DNA of 5,226 bases, from contig DAOVSY010000230.1 in assembly GCA_030633365.1 (NCBI GenBank), positions 1-5,226 of the forward strand, in the 5' to 3' direction. The position numbers were made by a program, and so were the translations under genes. This document shows positions 1 through 5,226 of this stretch, one piece after another (position 1 is the first letter of the stretch; each line of letters opens with the position of its first letter). The notes under the pieces are model-generated. The model was not told where the DNA came from. It did no database searches and saw nothing but the letters and a program-made list of their open reading frames with translations. This DNA comes from Spirochaetaceae bacterium. GTDB lineage: Bacteria > Spirochaetota > Spirochaetia > B11-G9.

Positions 1-1
1 T

Positions 2-136
2 ATGTTAGTAGAAATAAACAGTAATTGTCTGTTAAATGGCAGTTTAGTTAAGAAAGAATTAGTAATACTATCCTCATTTGTCGTAGTCCAGGGAAGATCC
101 TTTCTATCTTCTTCTGTTTATGTAGACAGTATGTAG
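2..136 (+). CDS. Putative BCAA leader peptide (ilvL-like) of the ilv operon attenuator
   Basis: An ATG-initiated frame of 44 codons ends at TAG (134-136), 94 nt before ilvB. Seventeen of the 44 residues are branched-chain (7 Leu, 8 Val, 2 Ile). They include a Leu-Val-Ile-Leu run (codons 20-23, positions 59-70) and Val-Val-Val (codons 27-29, positions 80-88), resembling E. coli IlvL and IvbL leaders. The stop codon lies inside the 5' arm of the antiterminator hairpin (125-165). A ribosome finishing the peptide would therefore mask that arm and favour the terminator, while one stalled at the Leu/Val/Ile codons would leave it free. The product is expected to have no function beyond being translated. 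The start is uncertain: the ATG is at the window edge, its ribosome binding site would lie outside, and the frame could extend upstream or be the tail of another gene. The promoter is not visible. Confidence 0.62.
   Translation: MLVEINSNCLLNGSLVKKELVILSSFVVVQGRSFLSSSVYVDSM
114..129 (+). promoter_or_regulatory. Possible small 1:2 (pause/protector) hairpin of the attenuator
   Basis: CTGTTT (114-119) pairs with AGACAG (124-129) across a four-base ATGT loop, giving six pairs including one G-U. It competes with the antiterminator because 125-129 is the outer part of that hairpin's 5' arm. In the classical attenuation scheme this would be the 1:2 hairpin. It is short and AT-rich, so its importance is inferred. 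Confidence 0.35.
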
Positions 137-165
137 GAAAATCAAAGAGTTTTCTACCTGCTGTC
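125..165 (+). promoter_or_regulatory. Antiterminator hairpin of the ilv attenuator
   Basis: The 5' arm 125-141 pairs with 150-165 around an 8-nt loop (142-149). There are about 15 complementary positions plus one G-U pair, one bulged G (136/137) and one T-C mismatch (132/158). The 3' arm overlaps positions 158-165 of the downstream terminator stem, so the two structures cannot coexist. The 5' arm also contains the stop codon of the leader peptide. When ribosomes stall upstream for lack of charged Leu, Val or Ile tRNA, this hairpin should form and allow read-through into ilvB. No T-box consensus is present in the leader, which argues against direct tRNA sensing. Confidence 0.62.
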
Positions 166-187
166 CTAAGGGCAGCAGTTTTTTTTT
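158..187 (+). terminator. Intrinsic terminator (attenuator) before ilvB
   Basis: CTGCTGTCC (158-166) pairs with GGGCAGCAG (170-178) across a TAA loop, forming a 9-bp stem with a single T-G wobble. A run of nine T (179-187) follows directly. This is a textbook intrinsic terminator placed 43 nt upstream of the ilvB start. Because its 5' arm is shared with the antiterminator at 125-165, it is best read as a conditional attenuator rather than the end of an upstream gene, although the latter remains possible. Confidence 0.82.
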
Positions 188-220
188 GCCGGAAAACCAG
201 ATATTTATTAAGAGTATAGT

Positions 221-226
221 GGAGGT
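221..226 (+). promoter_or_regulatory. Ribosome binding site fixing the ilvB start at 231
   Basis: GGAGGT lies 4 nt before ATG 231. The same frame is open further upstream to a TTG at 186, but that codon overlaps the terminator's T-run and has no binding site, so 231 is the supported start. Confidence 0.85.
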
Positions 227-230
227 AAGA

Positions 231-1904
231 ATGAAAAAGGGTAAGAGTACAGGAGCCAGATCACTGGTGCGGTCACTGGAAAAAATGGGTGTTGAAGTAA
301 TTTTTGGCTATCCGGGAGGTGCTAATCTTCCTATTTATGGAGCATTACAGGGTTCTTCCATAAAGCACATTCTTGCCAGACATGAACAGGGTGCTGCACA
401 TATGGCAGATGGTTATGCCCGTGTAACTGGCAAGGTTGGTGTTTGTCTTGCAACAAGTGGTCCGGGTGCAACAAATCTTGTTACAGGTATTGCAACAGCA
501 TATATGGATTCATCTCCAATATTGGCAATTACAGGACAGGTTCCCTCTACAATGATCGGAAATGATGCTTTCCAGGAAGTTGATATTACGGGGATAACCA
601 TTCCCATAACCAAGCACAACTATCTTATTCAGGGTGCTGAGGAAATTGGCCCTGTTGTGGAAGAAGCCATATTTCTTGCAGATTCAGGTAGAAAAGGTCC
701 TGTTTTAATTGATATTCCAAAAGATATTTTATCTTCTGAGTTTAATGTAAGTGATGAAAAAAAATATATTCTTGAAGGCTATAACCCTACAGTTAAAGGG
801 CATCCCGGCCAAATAAAAAAGGCTTCTGCCCTAATAAAAGAGTCCGAGAGGCCAATAATTATTGCTGGTGGAGGTATTTTCCATTCTGATGCATTTGATG
901 TTCTTCAGGAATTTGTTAATAAATCCGGTATTCCCTTAGTTCATTCACTAATGGGTAAATCTTCTTTAGATTCTGATCATACTTTAAATTACGGTATGTA
1001 TGGATATCATGGAAAGGTTGCAGCTAATACAGCAGTTGTTAAGGCAGATTTAATAATTGCCATTGGAACACGGTTTGGTGACAGGTCTACTGGACCTCTT
1101 GGTACATATGCCAGGGATGCAAAAATTATTCATATTGATATAGATCCTGCAGAAATTAGTAAAAATGTTTCTGTATTTGTGCCAATTGTAGGAAATGCCA
1201 GGGATATTTTACCGAAATTATTGGATCTGGTTACTCATAAAGAAATTCCTGATTGGTTGAATATGCTGAATAAAACTTCTAAAGACCACCCCTTAAGAAC
1301 AGGAGGGGCCAAATTATCTGTTCCAGGAGCTTTGCGGATAGTTAAAAAGGTTATAAAAGATGCAATTATTGTTACAGATGTAGGACGGCATCAGATGTTT
1401 GCAGCTCTCTATTCTGATGTACGATCAGGGCGAACTTTTTTAACTTCAGGTGGTCTTGGAACCATGGGTTTTGGTCTTCCTGCAGCCGTTGGAGCTAAGG
1501 TTGGTGCACAGTCTTTGACTAAGGACAGACCTGTTGTTCTTATAGCCGGGGACGGAGGTTTTACTATGACCTGTCAGGAGATTGTTACAGCAGTAGAAGA
1601 AAAATTACCTCTGATTCTGGTTGTTCTAAACGATTCAAGTCTTGGGATGATAGCACAACTTCAGGATGAGTTTTATGATGGAAGCTTTAATATCTCAAAG
1701 CTGGGTGATTTTGTTCAATTTGATAAACTTGCTGTAAGTATGGGAGCTGTCGGGTATAGGACAGAAACCATAGAAGAATTTGAGAAGGCTGTGAAAGATG
1801 CAGCCAGCTCAGGTAAAACCTGTGTTATTGATTGTATAATAAAAGAAGATGCTCATGTATATCCCATGGTAACAGGTAAAGATCTTTTGGATCTGGTGGA
1901 ATGA
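231..1904 (+). CDS. ilvB: Acetolactate (acetohydroxyacid) synthase, large catalytic subunit
   Basis: This enzyme condenses two pyruvates to 2-acetolactate, or pyruvate with 2-ketobutyrate to 2-aceto-2-hydroxybutyrate, the first common step of Val/Leu/Ile synthesis. It is cytosolic and uses ThDP, Mg and FAD. The 557-aa length is normal for the family. Visible elements are the N-terminal ThDP domain with GYPGGA (26-31) and RHEQGA with the catalytic Glu52; the GQVP...IGNDAFQE segment; a central domain with a RFGDRSTG motif matching the FAD-contacting RFxDRxTG of AHAS; and the C-terminal ThDP motif GDG (440-442) followed by Asn467. The usual NN is ND here. Where typical AHAS has GMVRQWQ, this protein has GMIAQLQ, so the conserved Trp is Leu477. 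The ilvN partner downstream and the attenuator upstream support a biosynthetic role over a catabolic ALS. No frameshift or truncation is seen. Confidence 0.95.
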   Translation: MKKGKSTGARSLVRSLEKMGVEVIFGYPGGANLPIYGALQGSSIKHILARHEQGAAHMADGYARVTGKVGVCLATSGPGATNLVTGIATAYMDSSPILAITGQVPSTMIGNDAFQEVDITGITIPITKHNYLIQGAEEIGPVVEEAIFLADSGRKGPVLIDIPKDILSSEFNVSDEKKYILEGYNPTVKGHPGQIKKASALIKESERPIIIAGGGIFHSDAFDVLQEFVNKSGIPLVHSLMGKSSLDSDHTLNYGMYGYHGKVAANTAVVKADLIIAIGTRFGDRSTGPLGTYARDAKIIHIDIDPAEISKNVSVFVPIVGNARDILPKLLDLVTHKEIPDWLNMLNKTSKDHPLRTGGAKLSVPGALRIVKKVIKDAIIVTDVGRHQMFAALYSDVRSGRTFLTSGGLGTMGFGLPAAVGAKVGAQSLTKDRPVVLIAGDGGFTMTCQEIVTAVEEKLPLILVVLNDSSLGMIAQLQDEFYDGSFNISKLGDFVQFDKLAVSMGAVGYRTETIEEFEKAVKDAASSGKTCVIDCIIKEDAHVYPMVTGKDLLDLVE

Positions 1905-1958
1905 AAAAATGAAAACAATATATCAGAATGAAATTGTATAAAGTATATTTTTTCATTC
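1899..1958 (+). repeat. Perfect 12-bp inverted repeat at the ilvB 3' end
   Basis: Positions 1899-1910 are the exact reverse complement of 1947-1958, and the left arm contains the ilvB stop codon. The 36-nt interval holds a smaller nested inverted repeat, ACAAT (1915-1919) with ATTGT (1933-1937). A six-T run lies inside the right arm rather than after it, so this is not a standard terminator. It may be an mRNA stem limiting read-through or degradation between ilvB and ilvN, or simply an AT-rich chance match. The rest of the 162-nt spacer shows no clear gene. A stop-free frame from 1942 ends at TGA 2068-2070, overlapping the ilvN GTG. Confidence 0.5.
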
Positions 1959-2066
1959 AGCGGCAGAGACTTTTCGAATATTGTTCCATACATTCTTATT
2001 TTTGCCAGTGAACCAGAGAAAAGTGCTCGAAAGCGATTACATGTTGAATAGTAAGGAGAGAATCAA

Positions 2067-2555
2067 GTGAAACACACAATATCAATACTATGTGATAATA
2101 AAGCAGGGGTAATGACCCGAATATCCGGTTTATTTTCCAGGAGAGGTTTTAATATAGAAAGCCTTACTGTTGGAACAACTGAGAAAGATGGTAAAAGCAG
2201 GTTTACCATTGTAGTCCAGGGAGACGATTCTGTTCTGGAGCAGATTCGTAAGCAGCTTCAGAAACTTGTTCATGTAATTAAAGTTTGGGATATAAAAAAT
2301 GAGAGTATTATTGAGAGAGAGCATTCTCTTATAAAAATTCAGGTTGATCCTGATAAAAGATCAGAAATTTTGCAGATAATTACAGCTGCAGAGGCCAGAA
2401 TTTTGGATTCTACAGGCAATTTTTGGACCCTTGAAGTTACTGGCAGTACTGCTGCTGTAAGCAGTGCTATAAGTTTACTTTCTGAGTATAACATTGTAGA
2501 GTCAATACGAACTGGCCGCATTGCCCTGGAAAGGGGTGGAGGAAAAAATAAATAG
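2067..2555 (+). CDS. ilvN: Acetolactate synthase, small regulatory subunit
   Basis: This is the regulatory partner of IlvB. It activates the catalytic subunit and confers feedback inhibition by valine. The 162 residues match the usual IlvN/IlvH length. An N-terminal ACT domain (about 2-75) contains the DNKAGV turn and the FSRRGFNIESLTV signature. Asn11, Gly14 and Asn29 fall at the same positions as the effector-site residues of E. coli IlvH, so valine sensitivity is predicted. The C-terminal domain (about 85-158) follows after the family-typical EREHSLIKI strand. The start is GTG, supported by AAGGAG (2053-2058) with an 8-nt gap after GGAG (2055-2058). The gene follows ilvB after 162 nt and sits 2 nt before the flavoprotein gene, consistent with one operon. 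Confidence 0.95.
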   Translation: MKHTISILCDNKAGVMTRISGLFSRRGFNIESLTVGTTEKDGKSRFTIVVQGDDSVLEQIRKQLQKLVHVIKVWDIKNESIIEREHSLIKIQVDPDKRSEILQIITAAEARILDSTGNFWTLEVTGSTAAVSSAISLLSEYNIVESIRTGRIALERGGGKNK

Positions 2556-2557
2556 CT

Positions 2558-3844
2558 ATGACAAACTATGATTGTATAATTATAGGTTCAGGCCCTGCTG
2601 GTCTTGGAGCGGCTTTTTATCTTATAGATAAAAAGCCCAGTATGAAAATTCTTATTTTGGAGAGTGGTAAAACAAGTTCCGGTGGTCTTAGAAATGACTG
2701 CAAAATGAATTTTACCTATCCTATTGGTTTTCCTACCGAGAACTGGAAAGAAGATGAAGCTGATTTTTATCTAGATAAGGTTATAGAAAAGCTTAAACCG
2801 GAAATTCTTGAAAAAAATAATCTATCTACTTATCAAATGAGAGCAGAAAAACTTGGTGTTAATCTTATTAATATAAAGCAGACTCATCTTGGTACAGATG
2901 GCGGTCTTCTTCTTATAAAAAAGCTCATTAACGAGCTCCAGGAGCTGGGTGTTACTATTGCTCTGGAAGAAACTATGCTTAGTGTAGATTCTGACAAGAA
3001 AATAATTAAAACTGATAAAAGAGAAATTGGCTTCAAAGCTTTAATGATAGCTCCTGGGAGAAAAGGGTTCAGGTTTATTCAATCAGTAATGGATAGCCTG
3101 GGAGTCAATTATATGGATCATATTATTGATATTGGAATTAGGGTGGAAACAAGAGTTGAGCATTATCCTATAGTAAAAGATTACTATGATCCAAAGTTTA
3201 TGTTCCCGGAAAAAGTTCGTACCTTCTGCACTAATAGCGGAGATGCACATGTTGTACAGGAAAAATATAAAACAATTCATAATGAAACTTATTATTCTGT
3301 AAATGGACATGCGTATTCAAAAGAACGGGAGGCCAATGGCCTTACAAATTTTGCCATGCTTAAGACAGTAAGGTTTACAGCACCTCTGGCCAGTGGTCAG
3401 CAGTTTGCTGTTAATCTTGGACTTCAGGCAATGCTCATGGGAGGAGGAAGACCTCTTATGCAGCGAGTCGGAGATTTTCGTCTTGGAAAACGATCCAAAG
3501 AAAGTACTTTTAATGGAGATTTGTACGATTTTAAACCCACTCTTGCCGGAAGTTGTCCTGGTGATATAAGTCTTGCAATGCCATCTAAAATAATGAGAAA
3601 TATCTGGAAATCTATGAAACTTCTGGATACTATAGTTCCTGGAATTCTTCATCCCAGTACCATAATGTACTATCCGGAAATTAAACTTTATGCAAATAAA
3701 CCAGAGTTTTTAGATAAACACTTTCGTGTTAGGGATACTGTTTATTTTGCAGGGGACGGAGCCGGTACCAGCAGGGGAATAACAGCTGCCTGGGCCAGTG
3801 GGATCAGAGCTGCTGAGGGAATGATGGATACAATTTTGCAGTAG
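2558..3844 (+). CDS. FAD-dependent dehydrogenase of the COG2509 family, function unknown
   Basis: The 428-aa protein is a probable cytosolic flavoprotein. Its N terminus has the dinucleotide-binding fold GSGPAG (10-15) with Glu35 at the end of the second strand. Next come the family-typical GGLRNDCKMNF segment (42-52), HLGTD (110-114), a PGRKGF motif, an IGIRVE segment and an RTFCTN...VNGHAYSKE stretch. The C-terminal FAD motif AGDGAG (398-403) is followed by RGITAAWASG. I recognise these as COG2509; the substrate and physiological role are not known to me. The ATG is 2 nt after the ilvN stop. The only strong binding site, GGAGG (2538-2542), lies 15 nt upstream inside ilvN, an unusually long spacing that suggests translational coupling. 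Co-transcription with ilvBN hints at a link to BCAA or 2-keto-acid metabolism, but this is inference. Confidence 0.85.
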   Translation: MTNYDCIIIGSGPAGLGAAFYLIDKKPSMKILILESGKTSSGGLRNDCKMNFTYPIGFPTENWKEDEADFYLDKVIEKLKPEILEKNNLSTYQMRAEKLGVNLINIKQTHLGTDGGLLLIKKLINELQELGVTIALEETMLSVDSDKKIIKTDKREIGFKALMIAPGRKGFRFIQSVMDSLGVNYMDHIIDIGIRVETRVEHYPIVKDYYDPKFMFPEKVRTFCTNSGDAHVVQEKYKTIHNETYYSVNGHAYSKEREANGLTNFAMLKTVRFTAPLASGQQFAVNLGLQAMLMGGGRPLMQRVGDFRLGKRSKESTFNGDLYDFKPTLAGSCPGDISLAMPSKIMRNIWKSMKLLDTIVPGILHPSTIMYYPEIKLYANKPEFLDKHFRVRDTVYFAGDGAGTSRGITAAWASGIRAAEGMMDTILQ

Positions 3845-3904
3845 AGTTTTGTTTTTTTATGCAGAGACCCAAGCCGTGCTGTATGTAAATTGATTCTGTG
3901 AATA

Positions 3905-4903
3905 TCAAAATGTCCAGATGTAAGATAGTTCGATACCCCATAGGATAGATGCCATTCCGGCTCCATTTGGATAATATCCTGTCTGGATTCCGATTTCTTC
4001 CGAATCAGTTTGATCTTCATCATATTCATATGTATCACCAAGAGTTTCAGGAAGTTCTTCTCTGAATAAAGAAATTATTAGTTTTTCATGTTTCCCTGTT
4101 TTTATGCCGAGAGTAAATTCAGCTCTATACCAAAAATTAGCATAAAAAGAATCTATGTAAAATGTATTTGTAAGAATATGATGATCCATATCCCATGTAT
4201 AGATAAAAGGGGATAAATTAATATTTATTCCTGAAAAAATAATTCCAGTTGAATAAATAATTTCTGCAGAGGCATAAAAAATATTCTGAATAACTTTATA
4301 GTCAATTCCATTTTCTCCAATAAAATCTGCTGGTTGAGGATCCTGATAAATAAAGTCCAATACCTCATCTTCCCAATCCCAGAAGTTGAGACTGTATCCA
4401 AATCCTGTAGTGAAAGAAATGTTTTGTGAGATACTATACTCATAAATAATATCTGTGTTTAACAAAAAAGAATTATCCAGCCATATTCTACTAAGGGACC
4501 AGTGGGTTCTATCTGTACTTGTAGGTTCTAACCAGTCAGTGTCAGTCATTTCTCCAGTTTCTGTGGTTAATGCAGTTGAAACAGATAAATTAACTGCCCA
4601 TGATCCCCATTGTACACCTGTTTTTAGATTTAGAAGAAAAATATTATCAAGGTTCCAAAGGAGTTCACTAAGATAGGGGCTTTCCCATTCTGCTGATGGA
4701 TAAACTATCTCTTTGTACTGGCCGTTTAAGTAACTTAATCCTGTACCAATAGTAAAATTTATATCTTTAGTAAATATTTCTTTATTTGGTTCTTTTGAGA
4801 CAAAGGGAGTATTATCTTGTGAGAATCCATTTGAAAGTATAATTATCAGATAGAGAAAAAGTATTAAGTATTTAAATTTAGCTTTATTCGTATTTAACTC
4901 CAT
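3905..4903 (-). CDS. Omptin-family outer-membrane protease (OmpT/Pla-like)
   Basis: The 332-aa protein has a signal peptide: Lys-rich start, hydrophobic core at about 12-23 and probable cleavage after Ser28. A ten-strand-type beta-barrel follows, ending in Phe332 as expected for outer-membrane insertion. Omptin landmarks are in order: GQYKEIVY with Glu65 matching OmpT Glu27; MTDTDW with Asp121/Asp123 matching Asp83/Asp85; a THWS segment; WDMDHH with Asp240/His242 matching the catalytic Asp210/His212 and Asp238 matching Asp208; and a C-terminal NGAGM...SYIWTF. Active endopeptidase function at the cell surface is therefore predicted. Positions matching OmpT lipopolysaccharide contacts (Glu136, Arg138, Arg175) read Leu172, Phe174 and Ile205. 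The start at 4903 is chosen because it places the signal peptide at the N terminus; its ribosome site is weak (AAAAAG). Longer readings to 5173 lack a signal peptide and overlap the fumarase gene. Confidence 0.85.
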   Translation of the reverse strand: MELNTNKAKFKYLILFLYLIIILSNGFSQDNTPFVSKEPNKEIFTKDINFTIGTGLSYLNGQYKEIVYPSAEWESPYLSELLWNLDNIFLLNLKTGVQWGSWAVNLSVSTALTTETGEMTDTDWLEPTSTDRTHWSLSRIWLDNSFLLNTDIIYEYSISQNISFTTGFGYSLNFWDWEDEVLDFIYQDPQPADFIGENGIDYKVIQNIFYASAEIIYSTGIIFSGININLSPFIYTWDMDHHILTNTFYIDSFYANFWYRAEFTLGIKTGKHEKLIISLFREELPETLGDTYEYDEDQTDSEEIGIQTGYYPNGAGMASILWGIELSYIWTF

Positions 4904-4922
4904 CTTTTTATATTCTAAAGAT

Positions 4923-4951
4923 ATGATAAGAAAAATACTATTTTTTTGCAA
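4923..4951 (-). promoter_or_regulatory. Candidate sigma70-type promoter for the omptin gene
   Basis: On the - strand, TTGCAA (-35, 4946-4951) is separated by 17 bp from TATCAT (-10, 4923-4928). Transcription would begin near 4916, leaving a leader of about 13 nt before the ATG at 4903. The -35 box is self-complementary, so it reads the same on the + strand toward the fumarase gene, but I see no equally good -10 partner there. The region is AT-rich, so chance matches are common. Confidence 0.45.
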
Positions 4952-4996
4952 GGAAGTTATATTACAAGAATAAATAAGCAATAGTTTACAAATTTC

Positions 4997-5226
4997 ATGA
5001 AACAGCTTAGCATAGCTCCTATGACAAGAGAAATTAATGTTAATGAAATTACCATTGCAGTGAAGGAAATGTCCATAGAGGCTAATACGGTAGCAAGCTG
5101 TGATCTTAGGGATGCACTTACAATTTCCCTGAAAAAAGAAGAATCTCCTGTTGGGAAAGCTGTTCTTAGGCAATTACTTGAAAATCAGAATATTGCAGAG
5201 AAAGAAAAATTACCAATATGTCAGGA
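4997..5226 (+). CDS. Class I (Fe-S) fumarate hydratase alpha subunit, N-terminal part
   Basis: This partial gene runs off the right edge with 76 full codons visible. It encodes the N-terminal portion of the alpha subunit of two-subunit, [4Fe-4S] class I fumarase (fumarate to malate), a family that also includes L-tartrate dehydratase TtdA. Recognisable features are REINVNEIT near the start, IEAN, KEESPVGK, LENQNIAEKEK and the PICQ motif at the edge (5213-5224). That Cys begins the CQDTG cluster-ligand motif. A TAG in frame at 4982-4984 limits the start to ATG 4997 or ATG 5021. The latter gives MTREINV, closer to the usual family N terminus. Neither has a clear ribosome binding site. It is divergent from the omptin gene with a 93-nt gap. 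Fumarase and tartrate dehydratase cannot be separated from this fragment. Confidence 0.88.
   Translation, partial: MKQLSIAPMTREINVNEITIAVKEMSIEANTVASCDLRDALTISLKKEESPVGKAVLRQLLENQNIAEKEKLPICQ

Noticed and set aside
43..71. Possible -35/-10 pair (TTTAGT 43-48, TACTAT 66-71) before ilvB
   Set aside because: Weak matches in AT-rich DNA, and a start near 78 would remove most of the leader peptide that fits the attenuator.
1..187. T-box riboswitch upstream of ilvB
   Set aside because: No T-box consensus or specifier-loop arrangement is seen; the antiterminator is explained by the leader-peptide model.
186..230. N-terminal extension of IlvB from TTG 186
   Set aside because: The TTG overlaps the terminator T-run, has no ribosome site, and the added residues are not family-like; ATG 231 has GGAGGT at good spacing.
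83..2222. 12-nt exact match GTAGTCCAGGGA at 83-94 and 2211-2222, encoding VVQG in both the leader frame and ilvN
   Set aside because: Similarity does not extend beyond a few residues, and about one 12-mer match is expected by chance in a window this size; no support for the leader being an ilvN fragment.
3845..3904. Terminator between the flavoprotein and omptin genes (T-rich stretch 3847-3858)
   Set aside because: No stable stem precedes the T-run on the + strand and no T-run follows the omptin stop on the - strand, so I cannot support a terminator here.
4455..4676. Short open frame on the + strand within the omptin gene
   Set aside because: It lies antisense to a well-supported coding region, with no ribosome site or recognisable motif.
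4904..5173. Upstream extension of the omptin frame to 5173 on the - strand
   Set aside because: It would bury the signal peptide at residue 91 and overlap the fumarase coding region; the added sequence has no recognisable domain.

Overview
The window carries the 5' control region and first genes of a branched-chain amino acid (BCAA) operon on the + strand, then a convergent outer-membrane protease gene on the - strand, then the start of a divergent fumarase gene running off the right edge. The DNA is AT-rich. An omptin-type beta-barrel with a signal peptide implies a two-membrane bacterium. A two-subunit class I (iron-sulfur) fumarase and a COG2509 flavoprotein suggest an anaerobe or facultative anaerobe. 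A spirochaete would fit, but this is a tentative guess from gene content, not something the sequence proves.

Region 1 (1-230): a transcription-attenuation leader. A 44-codon reading frame rich in Leu, Val and Ile codons ends at 136, inside the 5' arm of a long hairpin (125-165). That hairpin is mutually exclusive with a GC-rich intrinsic terminator (158-187). The layout matches classical ribosome-stalling attenuation, as in ilvL/ivbL of enteric bacteria.

Region 2 (231-3844): ilvB (acetolactate synthase catalytic subunit), a 162-nt spacer with a perfect 12-bp inverted repeat, ilvN (regulatory subunit, GTG start), and, two nucleotides later, a COG2509 FAD-dependent dehydrogenase of unknown function. 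IlvB and IlvN together would catalyse the first common step of Val/Ile/Leu synthesis. IlvN keeps the residues linked to valine feedback. IlvB has Leu in place of the Trp that controls 2-ketobutyrate preference and herbicide binding in typical enzymes. The flavoprotein appears co-transcribed and possibly translationally coupled, so it probably falls under the same BCAA control.

Region 3 (3845-5226): a 60-nt convergent gap with no convincing terminator; an omptin-family protease on the - strand that keeps the catalytic Asp/Asp and Asp/His pairs but lacks the usual lipopolysaccharide-contact residues; a 93-nt divergent intergenic region with a good candidate promoter for the protease; and the N-terminal part of the class I fumarase alpha subunit. 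The protease and fumarase have no evident functional link to the ilv operon.
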